Of a DNA stretch of 64,000 nucleotides, positions 54,702-64,000 are shown in pieces. Both the position numbers and the translations under genes were made by a program. The notes beneath the pieces are model-generated. The model was not told the DNA's origin. It made no database searches and saw only the letters and a list, made by a program, of their open reading frames with translations. The stretch is from NCBI GenBank assembly GCA_024663395.1, contig JANFAH010000042.1, positions 62,001 to 126,000 on the forward strand. The letters are read 5' to 3'. The stretch's first letter is position 1; each line of letters starts with the position of its first letter. This DNA comes from Pisolithus tinctorius. Its lineage: Eukaryota; Basidiomycota; Agaricomycetes; Boletales; Pisolithaceae.

Positions 54702-56920
54702 CCAATGAACACTTTTCAAGATGACCTTGTGAACCAATTGAACCAAGCAGCAGGCATACAAAAGGCCACCCACCCTGCATTGACAATGAAGGTATGTCAT
54801 TTTTAAAAATAAAAAAACCTAGCAACTGGTTGCTTATGTGCTCTCACAGAAAACCCAAAAAGTCAACATAGCTACTCAAGGAAATGGTGCAGACAGTGTG
54901 ATGGCATCTGCACAAGAGTCTGGAAGAGGGGATGGAGTGGTGAGTAGACACAACATCTGTGCAAATAAGTAACTGGTCTCTTATCTTGGCCAATGCAGCA
55001 ATGTCATGTGGCCCAGGCACCAGGAAAGAAAAATAAGAATAAGGTAGGGTCTTGGTCACACTACATGAACATTTGGGATTGACATGTATGAAAGAGGAAG
55101 TGTACTTTGGAAGGAGTAATGGGGGCAGAAACCACAGAGGGTACTACAGATACCCCAGTATTGTATGAGGGACAGGTAAGGCAAAAAAAATCAATAGGGC
55201 ATGAATCCCTAACTTGTTTTCTGCTTTTTTATGTGTAGACCAATAACAAATGTTGTAAACTCACTCAGTCACCTGCCACTGCTGCTACCAGGGTGGGAGC
55301 CATGGAGGTGGGTTTTTTTTCAAGTGGGATCAACAGCAGTGGTACTCATTAGTATTGGTCTCAGAGTGTGCCAGAACATGGTGACCAAGTGGAACTCAAA
55401 TGGTAAGCACAGCTTTGACTGGAAAAATAAGTGACTGGGCACCTAAACTGGCTGCACAACAAATAGGATGTTGATAAGAGCAAGGAAGGTGGAAATCCCA
55501 CCACAGGGGTGAGCCATACTAGTGGCAGAATTAAGTGACCAGTTGCTTATCCAAAAACCATAGGCAAGCCACCAAAATGTTGGCCAAGGCAAGGGTGGAA
55601 AGCTCCCCAAGAAAAGCAAGTAAACCAAAAAGAAGGTATGCATGCCTGCCAGTACAGAATAAGTGACTGGTTGCTTATTTGTGCCATGCTAGATTACTGA
55701 TGAGCATCAAGGTGGAGATGCAGGATGGGAAGAGACTACAGTAGCAAGTGGGGTCAGTGGTGTTGATATGACAAGGGTCACCAACTGTCTGACCCAAGAA
55801 ATGCAGAGTGCTGCACCCACAGAGGGTCAGGTGTTGGCAATCCAAAGAAATAAGGCAAGTAGCATATTGTTCACCTTGACCACAAAGTCATTGTTAGCTT
55901 ACATTTGGATATCTGAAATTGACAGAAAACTGGTGCAACTAGAGAGGTCAAGGAGCCCAAAGGTCCAAAACAATTCCTACACACAGTCATCCCCAAGGGT
56001 GACAATGTGGTTAGTATTCTGATCAATTGCACAGCTATACATGCTAACTTGACTTTGCTGTAGGTGGCTGATATCAAGACCACAAAAACTGCAGAGGCAG
56101 ATGCCCACATTTTGTCATTGGGCTATACACTAATGACTGTGATCCATGACAAACCTGATTCATGATGTGACCTGGGCTCTGGGCCTCTTCTCAAGTTATG
56201 AGAATACAACCCTCAGGATGTGGATGCCAATGATCTCAAAAAATTACATGAAAATATCAAAATGCATGGCCTACAGAACCAAGCCATTTGGAGTGCCAGG
56301 GTGGTGGCAGTCCCACCTGCTGCCCTAGACCTGTCCTCACTCCAGCCTGTCCATTTGGGCACTTATGAAAGTCATGTGTGCTGGTCAGAGGATGTGGAGA
56401 AGTTCACTGCCTGTTTCCTCAATGGGAACCACCACAGGGAAGATGCTGGATGTCAACCAAACATATGTGCAATATCAAAAGGTGAAAATTCTGCAGGAAT
56501 TCCATACAAGCCATGGGAATAGGAAGGGAGACAACAATGAGGAGTTCAAGCTTGGCATGGCAGAGGCACAAGCTGTTAAAGAATTGCAAAAGCACTGTTG
56601 TTGGCTGGTCCACTTCATAGACATGGGTGAGTGGAATAAAAAATAGGTGTCTGGTGACCTAATTTTGCTAACAAACCAATTCCTGATCAGACAAGTTGGG
56701 TGCTCATCCAGAGAAACAGTGGTTGCTGGACCATTTGACCAGCAACACCCCCATAGTTGCCTTTCCAGATGATGATAACAACAGGTTATACCAAGTGTTG
56801 AACATCATTGCAACATTGGAGTCTGCCAAGGACAAAGAAAATTACATCAATGAAATTTACTGTCATGCAGGGGGTTCAAGCAAGAGTCACCTGGCACACA
56901 TCCTTTCAGATGAAGGAATA

Positions 56921-58381
56921 GCTTGGGATATTCTGCACAGATAATCATGATACCTATACCATTGGAAAGGGATGACTGTAAGCTTTCCAGAGCACTAAGG
57001 TTCAGTCAAAACAAAGCAATACATGCCAAGATACACCCTATTCTTTACAAAACGTGCATTGCAACGCTTTTGTCCCTGACTGGTGAAATCATGAAATGTG
57101 ACCTTTTGATGGGATTGATGGCATGGAGGATGGGAAAAAATGCTTACATAATAAACCACATGATCTTCCAGATGATTTGTCAGCATGTAAACAATGACAA
57201 ACATTGGACTTGTACCATTAATCCTCCCTCTTTTACCACAACTCATGAAATCATCTCTCTAGCTCACATGGTCATTTTCTCAAGGAATTCTTATCAAATA
57301 CTGGTGGCCACCACAGTGCCATCAGTATAACATGCTCTCAGAACCATCAGTCCCTTAAAAAACCTGCTGTCAGTCATTTCCTGGACTGTTTCCCCCCCAT
57401 GCCTGATGTGTTCTGGGACTAATCAGTACTTGGAAGGCTGAAAATGTTATGGAGGTCAATCTGGCACTTCAGAACATGATGTACAAACCAGTCCCCTCTC
57501 AACCAATGCATTTCTGGCACAGGGACACTGATATTGAAGTTGGGGTGAGACAAAACCTCCTGGTGCTCTGAGCACCATAAGAGGGTTCACTAGATCTTGC
57601 TCTGATCTGAACTGTAGATGACTGGGGAAGGATTATTTGGTCATATGTGACCAAAGGCAATATTCAGGGCCAGATGGAAGCACAGGATTCTGCTCCATGG
57701 CAGTTCAGTAGCATATCCTTCTGATGACACCCAGGGGTAAAGAGGATTTTGTCTTGCCCTAACTTCCATACCACTGTCCCTGTGCCAGAAATGCATTGGT
57801 TGAGAGGGGACTGGTTTGTACATCATGTTCTGAAGTGCCAGATTGACCTCCATAACATTTTCAGCCTTCCAAGTACTGATTAGTCCCAGAACACATCAGG
57901 CATGGGGGGGAAACAGTCCAGGAAATGACTGACAGCAGGTTTTTTAAGGGACTGATGGTTCTGAGAGCATGTTATACTGATGGCACTGTGGTGGCCACCA
58001 GTATTTGATAAGAATTCCTTGAGAAAATGACCATGTGAGCTAGAGAGATGATTTCATGAGTTGTGGTAAAAGAGGGAGGATTAATGGTACAAGTCCAATG
58101 TTTGTCATTGTTTACATGCTGACAAATCATCTGGAAGATCATGTGGTTTATTATGTAAGCATTTTTTCCCATCCTCCATGCCATCAATCCCATCAAAAGG
58201 TCACATTTCATGATTTCACCAGTCAGGGACAAAAGCGTTGCAATGCACGTTTTGTAAAGAATAGGGTGTATCTTGGCATGTATTGCTTTGTTTTGACTGA
58301 ACCTTAGTGCTCTGGAAAGCTTACAGTCATCCCTTTCCAATGGTATAGGTATCATGATTATCTGTGCAGAATATCCCAAGC
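56921..58381. mobile_element. Foldback (palindromic) element FB2, TA-flanked
   Basis: Inverted arms of about 640 bp (56921-57560 and 57742-58381) start GCTTGGGATATTCTGCACAG and are nearly identical; they give the same 135-residue frame on opposite strands. TA dinucleotides flank both ends (56919-56920, 58382-58383), as expected for Tc1/mariner-type insertion. The 180-bp centre is unique. No transposase is recognised; the shared frame is not similar to one I know. It interrupts the multi-exon element gene. Confidence 0.88.
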
Positions 58382-59820
58382 TACATCAGCAACAATTCAC
58401 ACATCACAAACATTGCAATTAGCTGTCACCCCCCCTGTTGCAGATGAAACACTTTTGTGGAAGGAAAATTGGCAGGGCTGACACAGGAACAGGGTTCACT
58501 GCTTGTCAGCCAGACAGTTGGTGCCCAGCCACAGGTGGTTTAAGTTGTTAATCCATCTTCAAAGCTTGCCTTGAATGTCTGACATATGGATAGCTCCAAA
58601 TTTTGCTGTGTGGATATGTGATGGATGTATTCACATTTTTGGCTGCACCTATCAAAGTCAAGAGGCTTTCTACCATGAAAGCCAGGCCAGAGGAGGCTCC
58701 TGAGGGTGAAGGGCAGGGGGAGATGACTGAAGGAGCCAAGAGCCATGCCCTAGCCAAGGGATTGAGGGTGTATGCAAGGAAGTTGTTGGAACAAGCAAGG
58801 GCCTCATCCTACCATGCATGGGAAGCGGTGGATGAGAATGCAGAGAAGTGGCTGGAGGCATGGGCACAATTGAGCAGAAAGTGTGAACATTCTTTCCCAT
58901 GGTGACTTTGGGACCTGGAAGACCCAAACTCTCAAAAAGTTTGGAAAGACTTGATGGATCAGTACTGGTGAGGAATCCTAAGTGCTTGCACCAGAGAGGG
59001 GCATCAGGTCACTTTGGATCCCCAAAACAACAATGATGACAGGGTCTGTGTAGACAAGGCAGTCAAGATGGACTGGATCAAGACTGGGCTGTTGGTTTGC
59101 AAAGCATATCCCAAGAGCTTTGCAAGTCTTCCCATTGGAAATTGACTCCTCTTCCAGAGTGTCCAGTGTGTCTTTTTCAGACACTGTCAGCACACCACCA
59201 GTTGAGCTCACTGAAGTGATCAAGGAGGTGAGTTGAATCATGTTTGGCTCTGGAGTCAAGGAATGAACACAGGTTTAGGTGGTTACATGGGTTGAGCCAT
59301 TTTTACCCTTTGCTATGAATCAGAGGGGGGTCTATGTGTGGTGTGACTACATTCATGCATTGATGGACAATGCACAGTATGCCTTACACAGTCAAGGCTG
59401 GCTAGAATCATGGTGAGTTTAAGTAACCAGTTGCTTATTTGGGCCCTGTGCTGGACTGATTGCTGTTTCTGCATTTTCAGATTTCCACCTTGTTCATTGG
59501 GCAGCATGCTGCCTTGGGCATGCTGAATACCAACATGAAGGCACCATGCTTTGTGGAAGAATATACAATCTACACACCAGCAAATCTCCCACCACAAGTG
59601 CTGGTGGAAGCTTTTTGGATCACATGGAAAACATTGTGCAAGCATATTGTGAGCAGCTCAAAAGCTGGTCCACACATGCTGTCAGTGGAACCCCACCTTA
59701 CCTGCAGCCTGAGCCCAACCACACTGTCAATTTCAGCAAATTGCAACCATGGCAGGAGAAAGTGGCTAGGGGTATCATAGCAATGATGCAGGTGACTGCC
59801 TTCCCAATGACTTGTATTTA

Positions 59821-62199
59821 AAACATCAAAATGCCAGTGGAATGTTTGGCACCACTGGCATTGAACAAGGGGCCTCAGGAAGCACTCCTAATGTCCAAAA
59901 ATGCATGGAAATTGTGATCTGATCTAGGCTCTACCACAGCACAATGTGTTGGTCAAGGTGACAAGTGGTGGTGGTGGGATTGCATTCAGGAGTTCCCTGG
60001 TGAAGAGGACAGTGTGGCAGAGCTGGTCTCAGGTGACTTGATGGACTTGGACAAGAATGAGATCCAAGACACCAAAGTTGTAAGTGCAACATTGGAACAG
60101 CAAACACTGGCTGCAAACAGGGCAGCCATTGGCATTCACTCCTAAGTTGGGCTTGCTGCCAAATGGAAAGGTGGCTCCTGATGTCTGCAAGATGGGTAGA
60201 AAATTCATTTTGGTGAGTGGCATTTGTGCAAGAAAATAAAATAAAAATTCTATCACACTTTAGGCACTGATAAGAGAATCAGAGCATCATCTCAGTTGCA
60301 TTGCCTTGCCTTCTCAGAATGTATTGAACGACTTTGGTGAGGATGAAGAGTTGTTCAAGTCATATGGTGTCAAGCTTCCAGAGGTGGGCACCAATTCAGA
60401 TGTTGAAGAGTGCTAGGGGACACAAGGAGAAGAAGAAGAGAGGGAGAGAGTTCAACACCTGGACAAGTTCAAATCTGATTACCAGACTATACAAACAGAG
60501 AAGGCAGAGAATGCAAAGGAGGAGAGGAGAGGAGCCAGGGAAGCCAGGGCTGTGGAGAAGGCAAAGATCTTTGCGTCATCCTCAGGTAGGATGGCTCCCA
60601 AGTGCAAGCAAGATTGGAGTGTCAAAAGCAGAAGCAGCAAGAGCAAGAAGACAACTGGAGTGTGGAAGAGTGGGACAAGTGCATGGAGGAAGAAGACCAG
60701 TTGGAAAAAGCTGGAAAGTCTTGGGTACAATGACATTGTCATAGTTGGCTCATGACTGGCATTCACAACTAGCAACTGCTGCCAAAGAAAAATTGCAAGG
60801 TATGCACCACAAGTATGATTGGACCTTTAATTGATCAATTGGTCTTGGACAAAAAGGCCTCCCCTTCACCAAGGCTGTCACTGCACAGTCAGCTACAGCT
60901 GATGAGCCTGCAGCCATTTCAGGTGTGGAGGATGATTCAGTCAGTGAGTGCTAATGACAAGAACCCAAGGAACATGTGAATTAATTGCTATTCCATCCAG
61001 ACAAGACAACTCAGAGTGGATCTAAGGACAAGGGCCAGGGCAGACATAGACCCCAGAGAGGTGAGCACCATTGATGTAGGAAGCCTTCATTGACCACTCA
61101 AGCAACTTGGCTTCTGTCATGTAGCACATACCATGGCAGAGCACAAGGCAGTGATGTCAAAGGCTGCCAGTTATGTGGATATTGAAGCTTCAAGGGATTC
61201 TGATGAGCCAGGGAGTGAAGATGATGAGGAGGGGGAAGATGGTCCTATGAACCCTCCTTTATTGATGATGGCCCTCAAGATGAACAGCATGAAGTAGCCT
61301 CAGAGGATATGACAGAAACAGAGAGGGAGGGATGCTCTGAGAATGAATATGATCCCAGTCCAAGCCTTCTGGATGCCATGCAAAACATTCCAGAGGATAT
61401 GATGAATGGCCAAGGCCTAATGCATCTGATGGCTGGACCCTGGACACCCTGTGGGCCCTGTTTTCTGCCCTGCATTGGCACACATGCAGGGAGGCTGGAG
61501 AGGCACTGCAGGACCCCTGGACACCCTCCTTCCTCTTTTGGAAGGGGCCCCTGTTGGCTGTGCCATGGGGAGGGGGAGGGGGGGCATGTCAGCATCCCCT
61601 CATCTTCATGTTTGTCTTCATTGCACCATTGAGGATGTGGGATATCCACCATGTGCATGTGGGTGTGTGTGTGCACAGGCTGAGGCACTTTTGTGTCCAT
61701 TTGCTGCTTTGTTTTCATTTTTGTATGCATATTTGTATTTACATTCATGTTCATGTTTATGCTTGGGGGTGGGAGAGGCAGGGGGGAGGGAGGCCCCCTT
61801 GGGTTGCCAGTCCAGGGGGGACCTCTCTCTCTCTCTCTCTCTCCAGTCTGTCTTCCTGCCAACAGGGTTGGACTTGACAGGCATCCTTGTAGGCCAGGAA
61901 TGGCAGGATTCCAAGCACCAAGAAAAGGGGCATGATCACATTTGGAATGCAGTCACCTGAGGGGGAAGTCATGTGACTGTGGCTCATGTGACTCAAAGTT
62001 TGGATGGAGCCAGAGGCCCCCAATGATGTGATTGGAATCCCCAAGTATGTCCATCCCTCCAGGGGAGGGGAGAGGGAGGACATGGGGGGAAGTGAAATGA
62101 TTCCCCAGGGGGAGAGCAAACAAGTGCAAAAGAACCATGGAGACTTTCAAAACATGTCAAGAAGATGTGTCACAACTGTGCACTTATCCAAAGTCCCTA
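59821..62199. other. CpG-poor element DNA, no gene recognised
   Basis: Readings such as a Lys/Arg-rich segment near 60420-60640 and an acidic segment near 61180-61250 may be later exons of the element gene. A (CT)n run lies at 61821-61842. The G-rich frames around 61560-61960 look non-coding. Confidence 0.35.
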
Positions 62200-62600
62200 C
62201 TTGCTCTGCACCCTACTCCACTGGTCATTCATTCACTCTGCACCAACTCCACTTGCCCCCTACCATTTATGAGCTTTTTCCACTTTGTCTGCTGTCAGAC
62301 TTGTACCAGCCTACCATCAGACCACACAGACCATTCTCTAGGAGGTCATGTGACCTCCCTTCAGACTTCTCCTTGACAGTGTGTGGTTAGCTACTCTGCA
62401 GCACATGCACCTCATGGTTCAGTGCCTGGACTGTTTCCTTTTTGGTCTGTTCTATGTTACCTGTCATATTCTCCATCTTCCCTTCATTTGTTGTCCAGGA
62501 AGTTTTTACTTGAAAGTTTATGAGTCTCCATATGTCAGTTCTGATTCTGGTTACTGTATCTCCATAGTAGTATAAAAGCATATACAGATGCCCTCCAACT
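62200..62600 (+). repeat. LTR-like dispersed repeat R3, copy B
   Basis: Same orientation and order of blocks as 44815-45225, again ending with a TATA-like GTAGTATAAAAGCAT. An acidic reading starts at 62640, a typical promoter-to-start distance. Confidence 0.6.
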
Positions 62601-62639
62601 CTTTGTCCAGAACAGTTTACATGCAACAACACAGAGGTT

Positions 62640-63330
62640 ATGTGTACAGATTTTAATGATGACATTGTTGACAATCCAGTACCAACCCCAGAGGAAGAAG
62701 AGGATGTAGAGAAACAAATGGCAGAAGAAGAGGATATGGAGGAACAAATGGCAGAAGAAGAATCTGATTTGTATAAGGAGATAGAGGACAATGCAGCCAG
62801 TGACCCAGATGTCCTGGAATTTCAACAAGGTATGGTTTCTTTGCTCCATCTAAGTTTTTTCTTTTTTATGTAGTTTGCTTTCATTCAGATGCATCTGATA
62901 CTGGCAATCTCAGTGCAGTGGTGTCTTGTGATGCAGAGGAGATGGGGGAAGAGGACAACACCCAGGCTGTACCTTGTAACAATGTTATATTTGCAATTTT
63001 CTTGTTACATGCTGATTCATTTAGACATCTCCAGAGGGTTTCTCCCATGGCATTGATGATAGCAGGTGCAGGTCACACACTGAATGGGACTACCCAGTGA
63101 TGCTGCCTCAAATGCTTCAGGTCTGTAATATTGCAAACTTCCTTGTTTGTTGGCATACTCAGTCAGATTTTCAGATGGTTCCCTCTTCAGCCTTCATGAC
63201 AGTGTGCATGGGTCAAGCATGGAGTGTGAGCTCACTGTTTTGGATATTCCAGGTCTGTAATATTGCACATATCTTTCAATGAGATAATTAACCAGGCCTT
63301 TAGAGGATTCCTTGCACAACCTTGATGATA
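62640..63330 (+). CDS. Hypothetical acidic repeat protein, several short exons (tentative)
   Basis: The start MCTDFNDDIVDNPVPTP leads into two copies of an acidic repeat (EEEDVEKQMAEEEDMEEQMA). The first intron probably starts at 62829 (GTATGG) and ends at 62888. Further short exons can be read, and at least two following introns begin with the same GTCTGTAATATTGCA (63120, 63252). No function or family is evident. It follows the LTR-like repeat and is CpG-poor, so an element gene, possibly decayed, is likely. Confidence 0.35.
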
Positions 63331-63984
63331 CAGATTTAACTTCATTGGTTACCAGTCAGCAAGGTGTGCAAATGCAACTGCCATATTCTAAGACAAGTAG
63401 GGATGTGGAGATAAAGAGGAGAAGAGTTCCATATGTCCTGGTTCCACCCTTGAAGATCACTTCTTCATATATGTAACCAGGCCCCTGCCAATCCTGAGGT
63501 CCCAGCTGCCTTTCCATTTGTCCTCTCAAGTAGTGAGCAGAGGGCTTGTCAGTCAGATGGGGGGGCAAAGTCTGGCTATCTTAGTGAACAATCAGGCCAT
63601 GCATGCAACTTCCCAGTAACTTCTCCCAAGGCATTGTGAAAAGTACATGACATTCCCTGACAAATACTGCCCATGCAAGGTTCAGTCTTTTGATATATCT
63701 GCATCTGGAGCATACTGGTTGCCAGTGCCTTCACAATATCCCTCTTCCAAACCCATCACTACCACCATACCCAGTCCACAAGGAGTTGGCTCAATTCTTG
63801 CCACTTCACTACCATGCCAATCCAGCAATGCACCACTCAACCCCACTGTGATCATCCCATTCTTACACCAGAGTGGTGCTGTAGAACTGGCACACCACAT
63901 ATCCCCTTTTGCTGCAGAGAAGCTTGTGTCATTTCCAGGGAGGTCAGAGTTGGAACTTTTTGCTTTGAAATTTGCTGTGGTGCA
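63331..63984. other. Repeat-derived DNA, no gene recognised
   Basis: Short minus-strand frames (63356-63568 and 63682-63900) have no recognisable domain. CpG-poor like the rest of the right part. Confidence 0.3.
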
Positions 63985-64000
63985 TACAGTGGCTCAAAAC
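63985..64000 (+). repeat. Mariner-like element terminus at the window edge
   Basis: TACAGTGGCTCAAAAC matches the terminus at 47416 (read on the minus strand) up to the edge, so another element of this family probably begins here. Confidence 0.5.

Larger units (their letters stand above)
53864..59480 (+). repeat. Family of introns sharing one hairpin (AATAAGCAAC-TG-GTTGCTTATT)
   Basis: GT/GC-AG intervals with the hairpin or a variant: 53864-54019, 54245-54306, 54373-54445, 54505-54567, 54637-54701, 54792-54849, about 54940-54998, 55403-55466, 55509-55563, 55636-55692, 56627-56690 and 59413-59480. Variants keep complementarity (for example AAGTGACTGGTCACTT and GTGATTGATCAC). In most the hairpin lies 15-45 nt before the 3' AG. 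Genes in the left 38 kb have no such motif in their introns. Confidence 0.8.
53603..59820 (+). pseudogene. Unassigned multi-exon element gene: zinc-finger-like start, ParB-like middle, hairpin-bearing introns
   Basis: Exon 1 (start MPNYVCTTCEDSFSNNSTY) has a C-x2-C...H-x4-C finger (CTTCEDSFSNNSTYISHSKKC) and a second Cys pair with FKYASSLKFHIKK. Then come short exons of about 60-100 nt, three of them repeats of TKxxTE...TEVV...TEKxL. At 56204-56460 a reading with DANDLKKLHENIKMHGLQNQ, ARVVAVPPAALDL and FLNGNHHRED looks like the N-terminal and GxHR motifs of a ParB-type domain. Later readings (58603-58905, 59510-59640) are helical and unassigned. Exon frames contain stops, so it is decayed, and FB2 (56921-58381) is inserted in it. 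The 3' end may extend to about 61.3 kb. I do not recognise the family. Confidence 0.5.

Noticed and set aside
56923..58379. Two identical 135-residue frames on opposite strands
   Set aside because: They are the two arms of FB2; the amino-acid text resembles no transposase I know.

Overview
The window reads as nuclear DNA of a mushroom-type basidiomycete (Agaricomycetes). Protein-coding genes are cut by many introns of about 45-60 bp. The conserved proteins look agaricomycete, and families expanded in that group are present (DUF6533 membrane protein, Crinkler-type effector, SNF2-type element helicase). No bacterial, viral or organellar genes, rRNA or tRNA genes were seen.

Left part, 1-38.8 kb: a gene-dense euchromatic block. 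In order it holds RPB1 (RNA polymerase II largest subunit, minus, CTD cut by the window edge), VPS27 (ESCRT-0), a DUF6533 membrane protein (minus), the meiotic MutS homologue MSH4, an FAD-dependent oxidoreductase, the CPSF30/Yth1 mRNA 3'-end factor, a Bni4-like PP1-docking scaffold (minus), a probable Mediator subunit 9 (minus), VPS4 (AAA ATPase that recycles ESCRT-III), a HAL4/SAT4-type kinase (minus), ribosomal protein eL19, a SAM-domain membrane protein (minus), and a Crinkler-type protein with three tandem ubiquitin-like headers followed by nuclease-like and kinase-like domains. VPS27 and VPS4 act in the same endosomal pathway but are not adjacent. Conserved genes between 1.7 and 20.1 kb (RPB1, VPS27, MSH4, the oxidoreductase, YTH1) show about eight 1-2 nt indels, mostly in homopolymers or TGTG runs. 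The genes from 22 to 38.8 kb show none.

Boundary, 38.8-41.5 kb: a decayed kinase-like gene is interrupted by a 1.3-kb DNA transposon with terminal inverted repeats and a perfect 9-bp target duplication.

Right part, about 40.7-64 kb: a repeat-rich, strongly CpG-depleted region, which points to cytosine methylation and decay. It holds a ~170-bp tandem repeat, two long palindromic (foldback) elements of one family, LTR-like repeats, hairpin-motif clusters, an SNF2-type helicase pseudogene, and a decayed multi-exon element gene with a zinc-finger-like N terminus. In that last gene at least eleven introns carry the same short inverted repeat (core AATAAGCAAC-TG-GTTGCTTATT and variants), and an exon plus its intron is amplified in tandem. 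This hairpin-intron system is the most unusual signal in the window.
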